A DNA stretch of 64,000 nt, taken from positions 180,156,198 to 180,220,197 of the forward strand of contig BTPG01000005.1 in assembly GCA_036245525.1 (NCBI GenBank), in the 5' to 3' direction. Both the position numbers and the translations under genes were made by a program. The notes below the pieces were generated by a model. That model was not told the origin of the DNA and searched no databases. It saw only the letters and a list, made by a program, of their open reading frames with translations. The DNA comes from Semisulcospira habei (Eukaryota > Mollusca > Gastropoda > Semisulcospiridae). How positions within the stretch are numbered: position 1 is the stretch's first letter; every line of letters begins with the position of its first letter. Below are positions 20,831 through 30,885 of this stretch, in pieces.

Positions 20831-20860
20831 ACGCGCATATTATGCTGACAGTGCGACAAT

Positions 20861-20909
20861 GTGTGTGTGTGTGTGTGTATGTGTGTGTGTGTGAGTGTGT
20901 GTGTGTGAT

Positions 20910-20954
<45 letters not shown>

Positions 20955-21076
20955 TGGTGTGTGTGTGTGTGTCTGATGGTGTGTGATGGTGTGTGTGTGT
21001 GTGTGTGTGTGTGTCTGTGTGTGTGTGTGTGTGTGTGTGATGGTGTGTGTGTCTGTGTGTGTGTGTGTGTGTGATG

Positions 21077-21107
<31 letters not shown>

Positions 21108-21133
21108 TGTGTGTGTATGTGTGTGTGTGTTTG
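20861..21133. repeat. (GT)n microsatellite with GATG interruptions
   Basis: GT tract regularly broken by GATG units. Confidence 0.95.
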
Positions 21134-21365
21134 TAGGCAAAGGATAAGCAAGTCCAGTGTTTACCACCCAGTTACAAATCATTTCTAACAGGTGCAGCTG
21201 CACGTAAAAAAAAATAATGTACGCTGCATGCAAGAGAGCCGCGAAAGCCTACCTTCTCATTCCTTCTGCGATTGAAATGAAGATAAGTAGAGACTGATTT
21301 CTCTATTTGTTTGTTTGTCTATTTTTAAAAAGGGTATTTACCCGAAATATTAATAAATTGTGTTG

Positions 21366-21765
21366 TGCGATCTCTCCAACTTACTTCACCCCTACACTCC
21401 TTCCCGCTCCCTCCGCTTTGCCTCCGACTCTCTCCGCCTCCACATCCCCCGCATCAAACTCAGCACTTTCTTCCCCCGCTCCTTCTCCGTCTACGGTCCA
21501 TCCATCTGGAACACTCTCCCACTCTCTCTCCGTCAGAAACACTCTCTCTCTCCTTCCAGTCCGCCCTCAAAACTCACCTATTCCAACAGTTCTAGCACTA
21601 TAATATCACCATACCCCCCACCCCAAGCTGACTGTCGTAATGTATTTGTGGTACCTGAGTCATTGTCTAAAGCGTGCGCATGCGTGCGCGAGTTGTGAAT
21701 GTGCGCTTAGAGTTATAATTATTATAAGATAAGCGCATTATAAATACCGTAATTATTATTATTTA
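21366..21765 (+). mobile_element. 5'-truncated L2/CR1-like LINE 3' end, second copy
   Basis: Same protein block (VYGPSIWNTLPLSLRQKHSL) and 3' UTR as 4,822-5,221, ending with TAAGATAAGCGCATTATA and ATT repeats. Confidence 0.85.
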
Positions 21766-21771
21766 CTAACT

Positions 21772-22535
21772 GTCTTCTCTAAGCGTGTTTCTTTCTCCGT
21801 TGGGTACTTCTTTACCTCCATCTGTAATTAGTTCCGTAATTATGATACATGCAGCATAACGGCTGCACAAAATGATTCTCTCACGGTTTGGATCGCTGAC
21901 GATGAGAAGTACCGGCAATTCAAAGCAAAACTTCCTCGAAACACACATGAACTAGACATGCAAATTCAGATTGACTTGTGTCGCTTAAGTGTGTGCGGCC
22001 GGTCCGTACAAATGCCATTGCATCATATAGTGTGCGATGTCAAACACATCTTTACACGCTTTCGATCGTCGATGAAACGTTTACCTTATAGTATTGATTG
22101 CGCGAGCGCGGTGTGTGTGGAGATTGTGGGAGATGTACATTCAAGTTCACCCAGAGAGGAAGAATGTGCTACACTCAGCAAAGGGAGAATAAATCCCGTC
22201 TGTCAGAGGCATAGACCATCATGAGACCTCGCAGGCTGCGGTGGTTCACTAGAATATGCGCCTCTACACTGCAGCATTCATTCTCATCTTAGGCCTCCCG
22301 CCGAGGAACTCGTTACAGCTTTGTCTGAATCTGCGATACTGACCAGATGCCAAAGTAACTAAACCCACCGCCTGTTGCTGGACATGGTACACCTTGACCT
22401 GAGAAGTGGGTAGTGGTGGCGGCGAGGAGGGATGGGAGGAGGGGGACGTAGCCACTCCCACTTGCTGTCTGTTACTGCAAGTTCGGCTGGTCACTGCCGG
22501 GACAGACAGATGCGACGCTGCGGCAAATGGAGGTA
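21772..22535. other. No supported gene
   Basis: Holds a family G fragment (AAGCGTGTTTCTTTCTCCG near 21,783) and a degenerate family B hairpin (about 22,205-22,262). Nothing else recognised. Confidence 0.5.
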
Positions 22536-23010
22536 CGCCTTTAAATTCGCCCCACCGCGGCGACCCGTCTTAAAAAGTCCCTTCTATAAATAGAAGAGAC
22601 TTAAAAACGTGAAAAATATTTTTTGAAAAATATTTAATTATCAGTCAAAACGTTGAAGAGGTACAATGCTGGTTAACAAACTCATTCAATGTCTAGTCTA
22701 GCGATATGCAAAATACCTAGTAAAAATAAGAAAAATTACGGACTTCAGTGTGGATGAACAGGTTTTTGTGAAACGGCCATTTTCTTGTCAATGAGCACAT
22801 TAATAATATAAAAAAAATTTTAAATACTTCGAGATTATTCTTTCAAGGACAATATCATAAAATTTCAAAGGTTGTCCGTCCTCAAACGCGGGCTCTAGTC
22901 GCTGTCACACACAGCGCCAAAAAGACGTTTTTCAGCAAGGTTTGCGTAGCTAGACGCGACGTTTCATCCTGTTATTCTTTGTCATAATTTCGGCCCCGCA
23001 CGCCAAAAAC
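22536..23010. repeat. Dispersed repeat family D
   Basis: TTAAATTCGCCCCACCGCGG, then a small hairpin (CTTCTATAAATAGAAG), then an AT-rich body. Divergent relatives lie at 57,330-57,850 and, inverted, near 5,460-5,545. Confidence 0.5.
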
Positions 23011-23109
23011 GTCATGTGCATGCTCCGGAACGCGCTCCGACGAACTCCGTTTCAAAGGTGTTCCTATTGTTACATAGGGGGGGGGGGGGGGGGGAACCGA
23101 GACAAGGTT

Positions 23110-23500
23110 AGCGGCGCAAATGCTACACATACCAAAGGGAATTACTCAGCGCTGGACATGCAGACAAACGGTTAGAGATCGTCTTGTTATTTACTGATCT
23201 GCGTGTTTTTTCTGTGGGCTGGCGGTTAGGTGCCTGATAATACACAGAAGTGGGGGGGGGGGGGGGGGGAGGCGGGATATAAACCTTAGTTATGGGATTC
23301 ATGTGAAGAGTTGCACCCCTGTCTCAGTGCGTCACAGGTATAGTATACTAACGCCTTGTATACCTGTGACGCTGCGAGTCAGGGGCCCAACTCTTCAGTC
23401 ACATGACTTAACTTCGGTTTTCTCCCCCTGTGGACAAAAGAGGGCAGAGGATCTAACCGTTGTCTGTCCAGCGCTGAATTTTCCCTTTAACATGTGTACT
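23110..23500. repeat. Family F repeat, degenerate
   Basis: CCAAAGGGAATTACTCAGCG and TGTGGGCTGGCGGTTAGGTG match the 15.6 and 16.3 kb arms. Two poly-G runs are included (23,079-23,094 and 23,251-23,269). Confidence 0.55.
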
Positions 23501-23783
23501 ATTTCTACCAGCATTAGCCTCGCCTGGTTTGTCACAAGCGCAAACGGAGTAAATACTGACGAGCAAAAGAAATGCGGCGACTAAAGTGTTTCCGAAGGTT
23601 CCGTTATTGTCGTATTTCTTTTGCTAGTCAGTTTACATGCACCTTTCTGTTTCTTCCAGCACTTGATGTTGAAGGCCAAACGCAAACAGGTTATATACTG
23701 ACGAGCAAATGAATTTTCCGATATTTTCTTAAAATGTCGCATTTCTTGTGCTCTTCAGTATAGATGCACGTTTCTTTACACAT

Positions 23784-23829
23784 AATTATAATTTGCTGGC
23801 GGAAAAGCGGAGAACAGCCGGCAGGGAGC
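23784..23829. repeat. 46-bp direct repeat, left copy
   Basis: Identical to 27,767-27,812. Together they flank the antisense LINE and are read as an unusually long target-site duplication. Confidence 0.85.
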
Positions 23830-23859
23830 TCTCTTGGCTTGACTTCGCGAACGAAGATT

Positions 23860-25971
23860 TTATAGGAATTGCCCACGACGTCTGCAGGCTTGTTCGTGGC
23901 TGCGGAGGCCAATCCGAGACAGGCAGGTTCGACCGCAGTGGCTGCAGGGGAAGGTATAGACAGGGTTCTGAGCTGCGGCATCTCTGTTTTTTCTCCTGAG
24001 CCGCTTGTCCTTAAGGCTAGCTCTGTGAGAGTCCTCAAAGGAGACAGCTGCCTTGTAAATGGTGGAGCGCCAGGTGTCACGGTCCGCAGCAAGCGAAGAC
24101 CACTGGTGGTGGTCGATTTGGCAGGCACTAAGTGACTTCTTGAGACAGTCTTTGTATCTCTTCTTTGGTGCCCCTCTGTCACGGTGTCCAGTAGCAAGCT
24201 CGCCGAACAGGGTGATCTTTGGTAGGCGATGATCCTCCATCCTGGAGACATGCCCCGCCCAGCGGAGCTGTGTCCGCAGCAGCAAAGCCTCGATGCTCAC
24301 AGTTTTAGCCTGTTCAAGGACCTCGACGTTGGTGGCATAGTCACTCCAGTGAATGCCCAGGATGGTACGCAGGCAGCGCTGGTGGAAGCGTTCGAGGAGT
24401 CGTAGTTGGCTGCGGTAGAGGGCCCAGGACTCGGAACCATACAGCAGGGTGGTGAGGACCACAGCTCTGTACACGCTGATCTTGGTGCCTGTTTTCAGCT
24501 GTTGATTGTGCCACACCCGCTTGAAAAGTCGCCCGAAAGCGCTGTTTGCTTTTGCCAGCCTGCTGTCAAGCTCCTTGTCCAGCTTGGCGTCCGACGTGAT
24601 AATGCAGCCAAGGTAAGTAAACTGGTGCACTGACTTTAGTTCAGACTCGCCAATGGTGATGTGAGGAGGGTGATACACTGTCTTGGGTGCCGGCTGATGG
24701 AGGACCTCTGTCTTTTTCAGACTGACCTCGAGTCCAAAGAGCTGGGCAGCAACTGCGAAGCAAGACGTGATGCGCTGCAGGGCTCTCTCCGTGTGTGCAA
24801 CGAGGGCAGCATCATCAGCAAAAAGCAGCTCACGAATCAGTTGGTCTAGGGTTTTCGTGTGGGCCTGCAGTCGTCTGAGGTTGAACAGGCTGCCATCGAG
24901 ACGATACCTGATGTACACTGCATCGTCATCATCGAGGTCCACTGTGGCCTGCTTCAACATCATGCTAAAAAAGATGGTGAAGAGGGTCGGTGCCAACACG
25001 CAGCCCTGCTTTACGCCGTTGAGAATAGGGAATGGTTCTGAGAGGTCATTGTTGAGTCTGACCTGGCCTTGCTGGTCCTCGTGTAGCTGGACAATCATGT
25101 TGAGGAACTTTGGGGGACAGCCAAGTCGCTCCAGGATCTGCCACATGCCTTGCCTTCTCACAGTGTCGAACGCTTTTGTTAGGTCGACAAATGTTACGTA
25201 CAGCCCTTTGTTCTGCTCGCGGCACTTCTCCTGTAGCTGTCTCAGCACAAAGACCATGTCGGTGGTACTCCTGTTGGCTCTGAAGCCACACTGGCCCTCT
25301 GGGAGTTGGTCTTCAGCGATGGCAGGTACCAGCCGATTCAGGAGCAGCCTTGCAAGGATTTTCCCAGCAATGGACAGCAGGGTAATTCCCCGATAGTTGG
25401 AACAGTCAGACTTCTCGCCTTTGTTCTTGTACAGGGTGATAACGACTGCATCACGGAGATCTTTTGGTAGTGTTCCTTCCTCCCAGCAGCAGAGAAAGAG
25501 GTCATGGAGCTTGTTGTGCAGTGCTGTGCCTCCATGTTTCCAGATCTCTGGCGGTATTTCATCAATGCCTGCTGCTTTGCCACTCTTGAGCTGGTGGATG
25601 GCAGTGAGGGTCTCTTCAGCGGTGGGCGGTTCGTCCAATTCAACCTTTACTGGGAGGTGTGGGATTTGTAGGACGACTGCTTCTTGAACAGTGCGCTCAG
25701 CGCTGAAGAGGCTCTGAAAGTATTCCGACCAGCGGTTCAAGATGGAGGTATTATCTGTGAGGAGTGCCTGGCCATTCGCGCTTCGCAGGGGACTTTGTAC
25801 CAGGTGCCTGGGGCCATACACTGCTTTCAGTGCTTCGTAGAAGCCCCTGTAGGCACCATTGTCAGCACAAAGCTGGGTCCTCTGTACAAGTCTGGTCCAC
25901 CACTCATTCTGGAGATCTCTGAGCTTGCGCTGGAGACTGCTGCAGACGAGGCGGAAGGCAGACTTCTTCAC
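23860..25971 (-). CDS. LINE reverse transcriptase with C-terminal zinc finger
   Basis: About 703 residues in one frame. RT blocks are in order: LKSGKAAGIDEIPPEIWKHG, NYRGITLLSIAGKI, GFRANRSTTDMVFVLRQL, FVDLTKAFDTV, NGVKQGCVLAPTLF, LLFADDAALV and FTYLGCIIT. It ends with a Cys/His finger, CSHCGRTCLSRIGLRSHEQAC in outline (C-x2-C ... H-x4-C), seen in related LINE proteins. The listed start is only the first start-like codon after the frameshift; the frame stays open upstream to the poly-A run at about 26,011-26,022, so the domain really continues from the endonuclease. Confidence 0.88.
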   Translation of the reverse strand: MKKSAFRLVCSSLQRKLRDLQNEWWTRLVQRTQLCADNGAYRGFYEALKAVYGPRHLVQSPLRSANGQALLTDNTSILNRWSEYFQSLFSAERTVQEAVVLQIPHLPVKVELDEPPTAEETLTAIHQLKSGKAAGIDEIPPEIWKHGGTALHNKLHDLFLCCWEEGTLPKDLRDAVVITLYKNKGEKSDCSNYRGITLLSIAGKILARLLLNRLVPAIAEDQLPEGQCGFRANRSTTDMVFVLRQLQEKCREQNKGLYVTFVDLTKAFDTVRRQGMWQILERLGCPPKFLNMIVQLHEDQQGQVRLNNDLSEPFPILNGVKQGCVLAPTLFTIFFSMMLKQATVDLDDDDAVYIRYRLDGSLFNLRRLQAHTKTLDQLIRELLFADDAALVAHTERALQRITSCFAVAAQLFGLEVSLKKTEVLHQPAPKTVYHPPHITIGESELKSVHQFTYLGCIITSDAKLDKELDSRLAKANSAFGRLFKRVWHNQQLKTGTKISVYRAVVLTTLLYGSESWALYRSQLRLLERFHQRCLRTILGIHWSDYATNVEVLEQAKTVSIEALLLRTQLRWAGHVSRMEDHRLPKITLFGELATGHRDRGAPKKRYKDCLKKSLSACQIDHHQWSSLAADRDTWRSTIYKAAVSFEDSHRASLKDKRLRRKNRDAAAQNPVYTFPCSHCGRTCLSRIGLRSHEQACRRRGQFL

Positions 25972-25988
25972 AGGGCAGGAAGGCTGGG

Positions 25989-27089
25989 CTAGGTGGGCCT
26001 GATGGGCGGCTCTTTTTTTTTTGCTAGGTGTTCCTGGATCTCTACATCGTTTTCGTCAAACCAGTCTTTGTTCTTCTTTCTGGCGAAACCCAAGACTTCT
26101 GCAGAGGATTTTGCAATAGCAGTTTTCAGTTGTTCCCAAAGTGTTTCAGGGGAGGAGTCCACTGGGTCCGCTGTGTCTTTGAGCCTGCGCTGTAAATCTG
26201 TCTGAAAGGCAGCTTTCACATCGTCACGCTGAAGGCTGGCAACATCAAGCTTTTTCTTGGGGGGCCCCCATTTCTTGGGTTTTGGCTTGAAGTGGAGCCT
26301 GAGTTTGCAGCGGACAAGGCGGTGGTCAGTGTGGCACTCTGCGCTGGGCATCACTCTGGTGAGGAGGACGTCACTGCGGTCCCTCTGACGCACTAGGACA
26401 TAGTCGATAAGGTGCCAGTGTTTGGAGCGAGGATGCATCCAGGTGGTCTTTCGACTGTCCTTTTGCTGAAAAGTAGTGTTGGTGATGACCAGTTGCTGCT
26501 CCGCACAGAACTCCAACAGTAGGCGGCCATTGTCATTGCAGTTCCCCACGCCATGCTTGCCGAGGACTCCTTTCCAGGCTTCAGAGTCCTGGCCCACTCT
26601 GGCGTTGAAGTCGCCAAGGATGATGACTTTGTCGTCTGCAGGGGTACTCTGTAGGAGGCTGCGCAGGTCAGTGTAAAACTTGTCCTTTTCAGCAGGCTCT
26701 GCCAGGAGGGTTGGGGAGTACACACTGAGAAGGGTGACGTGCTGCTGGTGTCTCAGTGGGAGGCGCATGGACATGATGCGGTCTGAGTGGCCCGTTGGTA
26801 GGTTTTCCAGCTTAGTCACAATGGATGTCTTGACCATGAAACCCACGCCTGAAAGCCGTCTTTCTGATGCAGGCCTGCCTGACCAGTAGAGGGTGTACCC
26901 AGCACCAAGTTCTTGGAGGCTGCCTTCGTCCGGAAGGCGTACTTCGCTGAGCGCGGCGATGTCGATGTTTAACCTCCGCAATTCATGGGCAATGAGGGCG
27001 GAGCGACGTTCAGGGCGTCCGCTGTCTGCTTTGTCGAGCATGGTTCGGACGTTCCAGCATGCTATGTTGAGTCCGGTCGTGGTCGTCAT
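25989..27089 (-). CDS. LINE APE-type endonuclease domain
   Basis: It starts MTTTTGLNIACWNVRTM and shows SEVRLPDEG, VIILGDFNARVG and SAECHTDHRLV, the conserved APE endonuclease blocks (catalytic Asn, Glu, Asp, His). It is out of frame with the RT because of a length change in the run of T at 26,013-26,022 (A on the coding strand). Joined, the two parts would form one ORF2 of roughly 1,075 residues. The shift could be a sequencing error, a real mutation or a programmed slip. Confidence 0.88.
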   Translation of the reverse strand: MTTTTGLNIACWNVRTMLDKADSGRPERRSALIAHELRRLNIDIAALSEVRLPDEGSLQELGAGYTLYWSGRPASERRLSGVGFMVKTSIVTKLENLPTGHSDRIMSMRLPLRHQQHVTLLSVYSPTLLAEPAEKDKFYTDLRSLLQSTPADDKVIILGDFNARVGQDSEAWKGVLGKHGVGNCNDNGRLLLEFCAEQQLVITNTTFQQKDSRKTTWMHPRSKHWHLIDYVLVRQRDRSDVLLTRVMPSAECHTDHRLVRCKLRLHFKPKPKKWGPPKKKLDVASLQRDDVKAAFQTDLQRRLKDTADPVDSSPETLWEQLKTAIAKSSAEVLGFARKKNKDWFDENDVEIQEHLAKKKEPPIRPT

Positions 27090-27766
27090 GAGAGTGGATC
27101 CGTTATTCTTTCTTGTTTTTTGACCGCAGGAGAAGATGCCCGTTGACCGCGGCTAGCCAACTGGGGTTGCGAGGGGACGAGCTTTGGTTAGGCCACCTTT
27201 TCTAGGCCCCTCTCCGTGTGGAGCAAGCAGTGCTGTCCCTAGAGAAGGCTGCTTGGTCGTTCAGGGTGTGCCGAGTGATGTTGTCATCCCCAGGTCAACA
27301 TCAGGCGACCAATATCCTGAACCGCCTGCATGCAGGTTTGAGACTGCGGCTTCCAGTGACATCTTTCACCTGCCGTTTCGCCCCTCGCCCGTCGCTACAG
27401 GACTTGGAATGGTCAGTGTCATGGTCCGTGGACGTTTCCTAAAGCCTGCGCGGTGGAGCTTTTTGGTGGAGTGCAGTGTGCGCAGTACTGGCCCCACCCT
27501 TTAAACCCTTGGTTCATCTGCCATGGCCTAGCAAGCTGGGACGATGGCATCGAGGTCCTCGGGTCGTAGGTTTTATATCAGACTGTCCTTGTCCTAGTCT
27601 CTGGCTCAAAAGCCTTCCCCGGAGACACGGGGGCTTTGATGTCAGGGGTTTCCTCCCTTAGCCTTTCCGCAGCCAAGCGGCCAAGCCTGCAAGGCAGCAG
27701 GCGACTCGTGGAGGGCGGGGTCGTCTATGTCCCGTGCAGATGTGAACATCTGCCCACTGCCCACAA

Positions 27767-27812
27767 AATTATAATTTGCTGGCGGAAAAGCGGAGAACAG
27801 CCGGCAGGGAGC
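27767..27812. repeat. 46-bp direct repeat, right copy
   Basis: Identical to 23,784-23,829. Confidence 0.85.
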
Positions 27813-27863
27813 AGCAGCTGCTGAAACTACTGGCCATGCAAATGGAGAGTGAATTGGCATAAA

Positions 27864-27944
27864 TTAACTCCTTCACGACGTGCCGCATCCGCATACGCAG
27901 CTCCATGCTGCGTATCCGGATGCGACACGTCTCGAATGTGTTAA
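27864..27944. mobile_element. 81-bp TTAA-bounded hairpin
   Basis: TTAACTCCTTCACGACGTG to CGAATGTGTTAA, arms meeting around GCAGCTCCATGCTGC. The body is missing from the matching place in copy 2 near 62,280. Confidence 0.75.
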
Positions 27945-28477
27945 CAGAAAGAAAAACAAAATTCCGCAGTCGATTTCTTGTAAAACATCGAGCCGGCCTA
28001 ACATCAGAATTCACAAAGCTGGAAGTGGTCGTCAGACAACAATAAACTGAATCAGCTCAGAAAACATCTCGACCGTGATAGTCCAACATTCAGCTATCAT
28101 GGTTGTTCCAATTCGCCTTGAAATGTGTCGGGGTCGAATTAATTAAATTTACAACAAAACAAGTCTAAGATTGAGTGTGGGGTTGTTGTTTTTTTTTTTT
28201 TGTTGTTTTTTTTTTTCACTTTTAAGTCGCGTTTCATATCATTTCATTTTTCTTTTTGCAGTTTTTGTTTGATTACTCTCACACGACTCGCTTGGTAACT
28301 TTTAAGTCATGTTTCATATTTTATTTTTTGGTTGTAATTTTCACTTATTGTACGGGAATTATCGTAACAAGGGAAATAACCTGGACAGCTGTTCCCCAAT
28401 TCAAGACACTAATCGGGATCGTTTATTTCTCTTGTGAATAGTAAACCCATGAAGTTCTGACATGCTACGACAGGATG

Positions 28478-28577
28478 TTGATCGTCCTTGATAGTTCAAG
28501 GGTGGTGTCAGATTAGCTTGGCGCCTGTAGGCGCCAAGCTATTATGGCACCACTCTTGAACCATCATAGTCGATTTT
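28478..28577. mobile_element. Family A hairpin
   Basis: TTCAAGGGTGGTGTCAG, GGCGCCTGTAGGCGCC centre, TGGCACCACTCTTGAA. Confidence 0.8.
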
Positions 28578-28734
28578 TCTCTTGACCTGTGACGCAGACC
28601 TCAAAGAATATCCGAAAAAAATAGATTTTATCCTCGTGATCTAATGATTTACTCGGCTTTTGTGCAATAGTGTGCGGTGAAAACAAAATAAAAGAAATAT
28701 GAAAACATGACTATCTTCAGCCAAGAAAATTATA

Positions 28735-29185
28735 ATAATAAAAATACCGGTTATTATAAAGGCGCTTTACCCAATTCTGTGAATCGGTTCAAAGCGCCGC
28801 AAACTGAATCCAACATGCACGATCATGTGACACACACGCATTCACTCTGAAGACAAACACAGTACAAGACAAACACAGGACATTCACGTGGTGCGAAGGG
28901 TCAGCTCAACTATTGAGGTTTAGGAAATTTTGATCGCTTGTATTTGAAATGTACAAAGTAGCCTGAAACCGATACCAAAGTGGAGGCGGGACGGGGGAAG
29001 AACCGGAGTACCCTGAGAAACACCCCTCCTCCTCCTCCCCCCCCCCCCCCCCCCCCCCCCCCGCCCCCGAAGGTCTGCTCAAATTAACGGTGACGTTTAC
29101 TAGAGGAGAAAAGCCTAACGCCGGTATCGAACCTCGCACCTGTAGCATTGGTGGTCTATATCATTATCTCTGCCACGGCTAAGCT
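28735..29185 (-). mobile_element. tRNA-headed SINE
   Basis: On the minus strand it opens with TTAGCCGTGGCAGAGATAATG (A-box-like) and has a B box GGTTCGATACC (plus 29,123-29,133). A body with GCGCTTTGAACC follows, and the end is AT-rich (AAAATTATAATAATAAAAAT on the plus strand). A second copy is in the 63 kb block, and a body-only copy is at 48,540-48,800. Confidence 0.7.
29040..29062. repeat. Poly-C run
   Basis: Homopolymer inside the SINE. Confidence 0.9.
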
Positions 29186-29190
29186 CACGT

Positions 29191-29397
29191 TTAACTCATT
29201 CAGCCCCGCCACACCACAGCAAGACATGGATCGAGCATAATAGTTCAAGAGTGGTGCCAGTGGTGCCCGTAGGCGCCAAGCTATTCTGGCACCACCCTTG
29301 AACTATCATACTCGATCAATCGCTAGAAGTGGAATACAGTCCTCTAGAGGGCAACTTCAAACTCTGGGTATTTCGGTCCTAGGGTCGAATGTGTTAA
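29191..29397. mobile_element. TTAA-bounded family A element
   Basis: TTAACTCATTCAGCCCC to TCGAATGTGTTAA, with the central GGCGCCAAGCTATTCTGGCA hairpin. The left arm has lost part of the stem. Orthologous copy at 63,446-63,666. Confidence 0.8.
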
Positions 29398-29469
29398 TGG
29401 CTAACTGGCTACGCGCGGGTGTAACACTCAACAACTGACTGATAGTCTTGGGGTCGTCTCCTCCCCGTG

Positions 29470-29580
29470 AAGGCAAAAGAGAACAAAAGTCCAATTTTGT
29501 GAAAAGCGACATTTTCATTGTAATACAATGTAAATCTCGCTTTTCACAAAAACGAACTTGCAGTCTTTTACCTTCGCACG
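29470..29580. repeat. Imperfect palindrome
   Basis: GTGAAAAGCGACATTT and TCTCGCTTTTCAC arms around ATTGTAATACAAT. Confidence 0.7.
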
Positions 29581-29686
29581 GAAGACACGCGGAAAGCCCA
29601 CAGCATAAAATATGATTTATTTCTAAGCAAATATCTCAGGATGTGTATCTAAGGCGCGTATTCCGTTTCCGTTCTAAAACACTCCT

Positions 29687-29740
29687 TTAACTCATTCACG
29701 GCCAGCCACATCCGGATGCGGCTGGCCGCGATTGAGTTAA
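29687..29740. mobile_element. 54-bp minimal TTAA hairpin
   Basis: TTAACTCATTCACGGCCAGC to GCTGGCCGCGATTGAGTTAA with centre ACATCCGGATG. It shares its right TTAA with the next element. Confidence 0.75.
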
Positions 29741-29939
29741 CCCGTTACATCCGGAGGCTTTTTTTTAAATAAAAAGTTTCTTGTTGTCCTATGAAGGCTA
29801 CATTACAGATTATATATTATATATTATACATATTATAAAATATAGATCAAGCATTCTGTTTCAAGAGTAATGCGAGAATAACTTGACGCCGTAGTCAAAT
29901 TTGTTTCAAGTAACAGTGTATCAGGATGAAAAGGGTTAA
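29737..29939. mobile_element. TTAA-bounded degenerate family A element
   Basis: TTAACCCGTTACATCC start and GTGTATCAGGATGAAAAGGG end as at 3,898-4,129. The central hairpin has decayed. Confidence 0.7.
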
Positions 29940-30286
29940 GCGATCGGCTCCCGGCCCGACTTTGATGTCTATAATTCGATGATTCAGATGACCCTGAACG
30001 TTTTCCTTGCCTCTGTTAAGACTCTGTACCCTTCTTTTTACAATGCATGCGTAACAGGTTTCCCACTGACTCTCCTACGTGCGAAAGCCGGAGAGGAAAA
30101 GTAAAAATAGGTTTCATTTTATGACATGCAAACTTCAGTTTAAGTTAGCTCAGTTGCGCAACATTATTGTACGACAAACTAAGAACATTTATACTGACAG
30201 GAGATATTGTGAACTGTTAACCCAATGTTACCTGGCGCCAAGCTAGTCTGACACCACCCTTGAACTACCATGGTCGATATGTCTTT

Positions 30287-30480
30287 AGAACTGGGGGAGC
30301 TGGATGGCTCGGTGGTAACGTGTTCGACTCTCGTCCGAAAGGTCCCGGGTTTGAATCCAGCTGGGAGCAAAATTTGTTCAGACGCTATTTCGGTGCCCCG
30401 TTTTTGAAATCACTTCGTGGTAGACAAAAAAAGTTAACCCCTAAAAGTTTAACGTTGGGGTTGGTTGGGGTTGTTTTTTT
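30287..30480 (+). mobile_element. tRNA-headed SINE (second family)
   Basis: A box TGGCTCGGTGGTAACGTG, B box GGTTTGAATCC (30,348-30,358), then GGTGCCCCGTTTTTGAAATC. The same order is at 41,535-41,700. It does not fold as an intact tRNA, so not a tRNA gene. Confidence 0.7.
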
Positions 30481-30503
30481 GTTTTGTTTTGTTTTGTTGT
30501 TTC

Positions 30504-30504
<1 letters not shown>

Positions 30505-30596
<92 letters not shown>
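30505..30596. repeat. (GT)n microsatellite
   Basis: Pure GT repeat after the SINE. Confidence 0.95.
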
Positions 30597-30804
30597 TTTT
30601 TTTTTTGGGGGGGAGGGGGTTTGGTCTCTTGAACTATGACTGACAAACCTCAAAGGACATCTACACCAAAATTGACAAATGTCATCCTCAGGAGGTAATG
30701 GTTTAGTGCAGTTTGAAAGCTGCTGCTCGCCCAGAATGTTGTATTGCCCATTCTGACGACATTACGCTACGGTGCATCATCGATCACGCACTCTTTTTCT
30801 TCCC

Positions 30805-30885
30805 AGTGCTGAAAAGGTCAACGGGCCGCCGTCGGTCGGTCGTAGTTGGCCCGCGGCTGTGCTGGCCCGATGATCTTGTACTCAC
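30805..30885. mobile_element. Family C hairpin, degenerate
   Basis: CAGTGCTGAAAAGGTCAACG, GGGCCGCCGTCGG and GCCCGATGATCTTGTACTCA. Confidence 0.5.

Larger units (their letters stand above)
23830..27766 (-). mobile_element. Nearly intact antisense non-LTR retrotransposon
   Basis: A 3.9-kb element between perfect 46-bp direct repeats. On the minus strand: about 680 nt of 5' UTR, one ORF (27,089 to 23,860) with a single frameshift in a homopolymer, and a 3' UTR of only about 30 nt that ends without poly(A). The last bases contain a small hairpin, CTTCG-TTCG-CGAAG. Perfect flanks and a nearly open ORF point to a recent insertion. Clade not assigned. Confidence 0.9.
27830..29480. repeat. Duplicated block, copy 1
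   Basis: Collinear with 62,238-63,762 over about 1.6 kb with frequent substitutions and indels. Shared landmarks are CATGCAAATGGAGAGTGA, CACACGACTCGCTTGGTAAC, CATGAAGTTCTGACATGC and TACGCGCGGGT. It contains two family A hairpins and a tRNA-headed SINE. Confidence 0.85.

Noticed and set aside
24406..27123. Plus-strand ORFs inside 23.8-27.1 kb
   Set aside because: Shadows of the antisense LINE endonuclease and RT, with no recognisable motifs of their own.
30287..30370. Possible tRNA gene (also 41,541-41,612)
   Set aside because: Box A and B are present, but the cloverleaf is not intact and the sequence continues into a shared SINE body.
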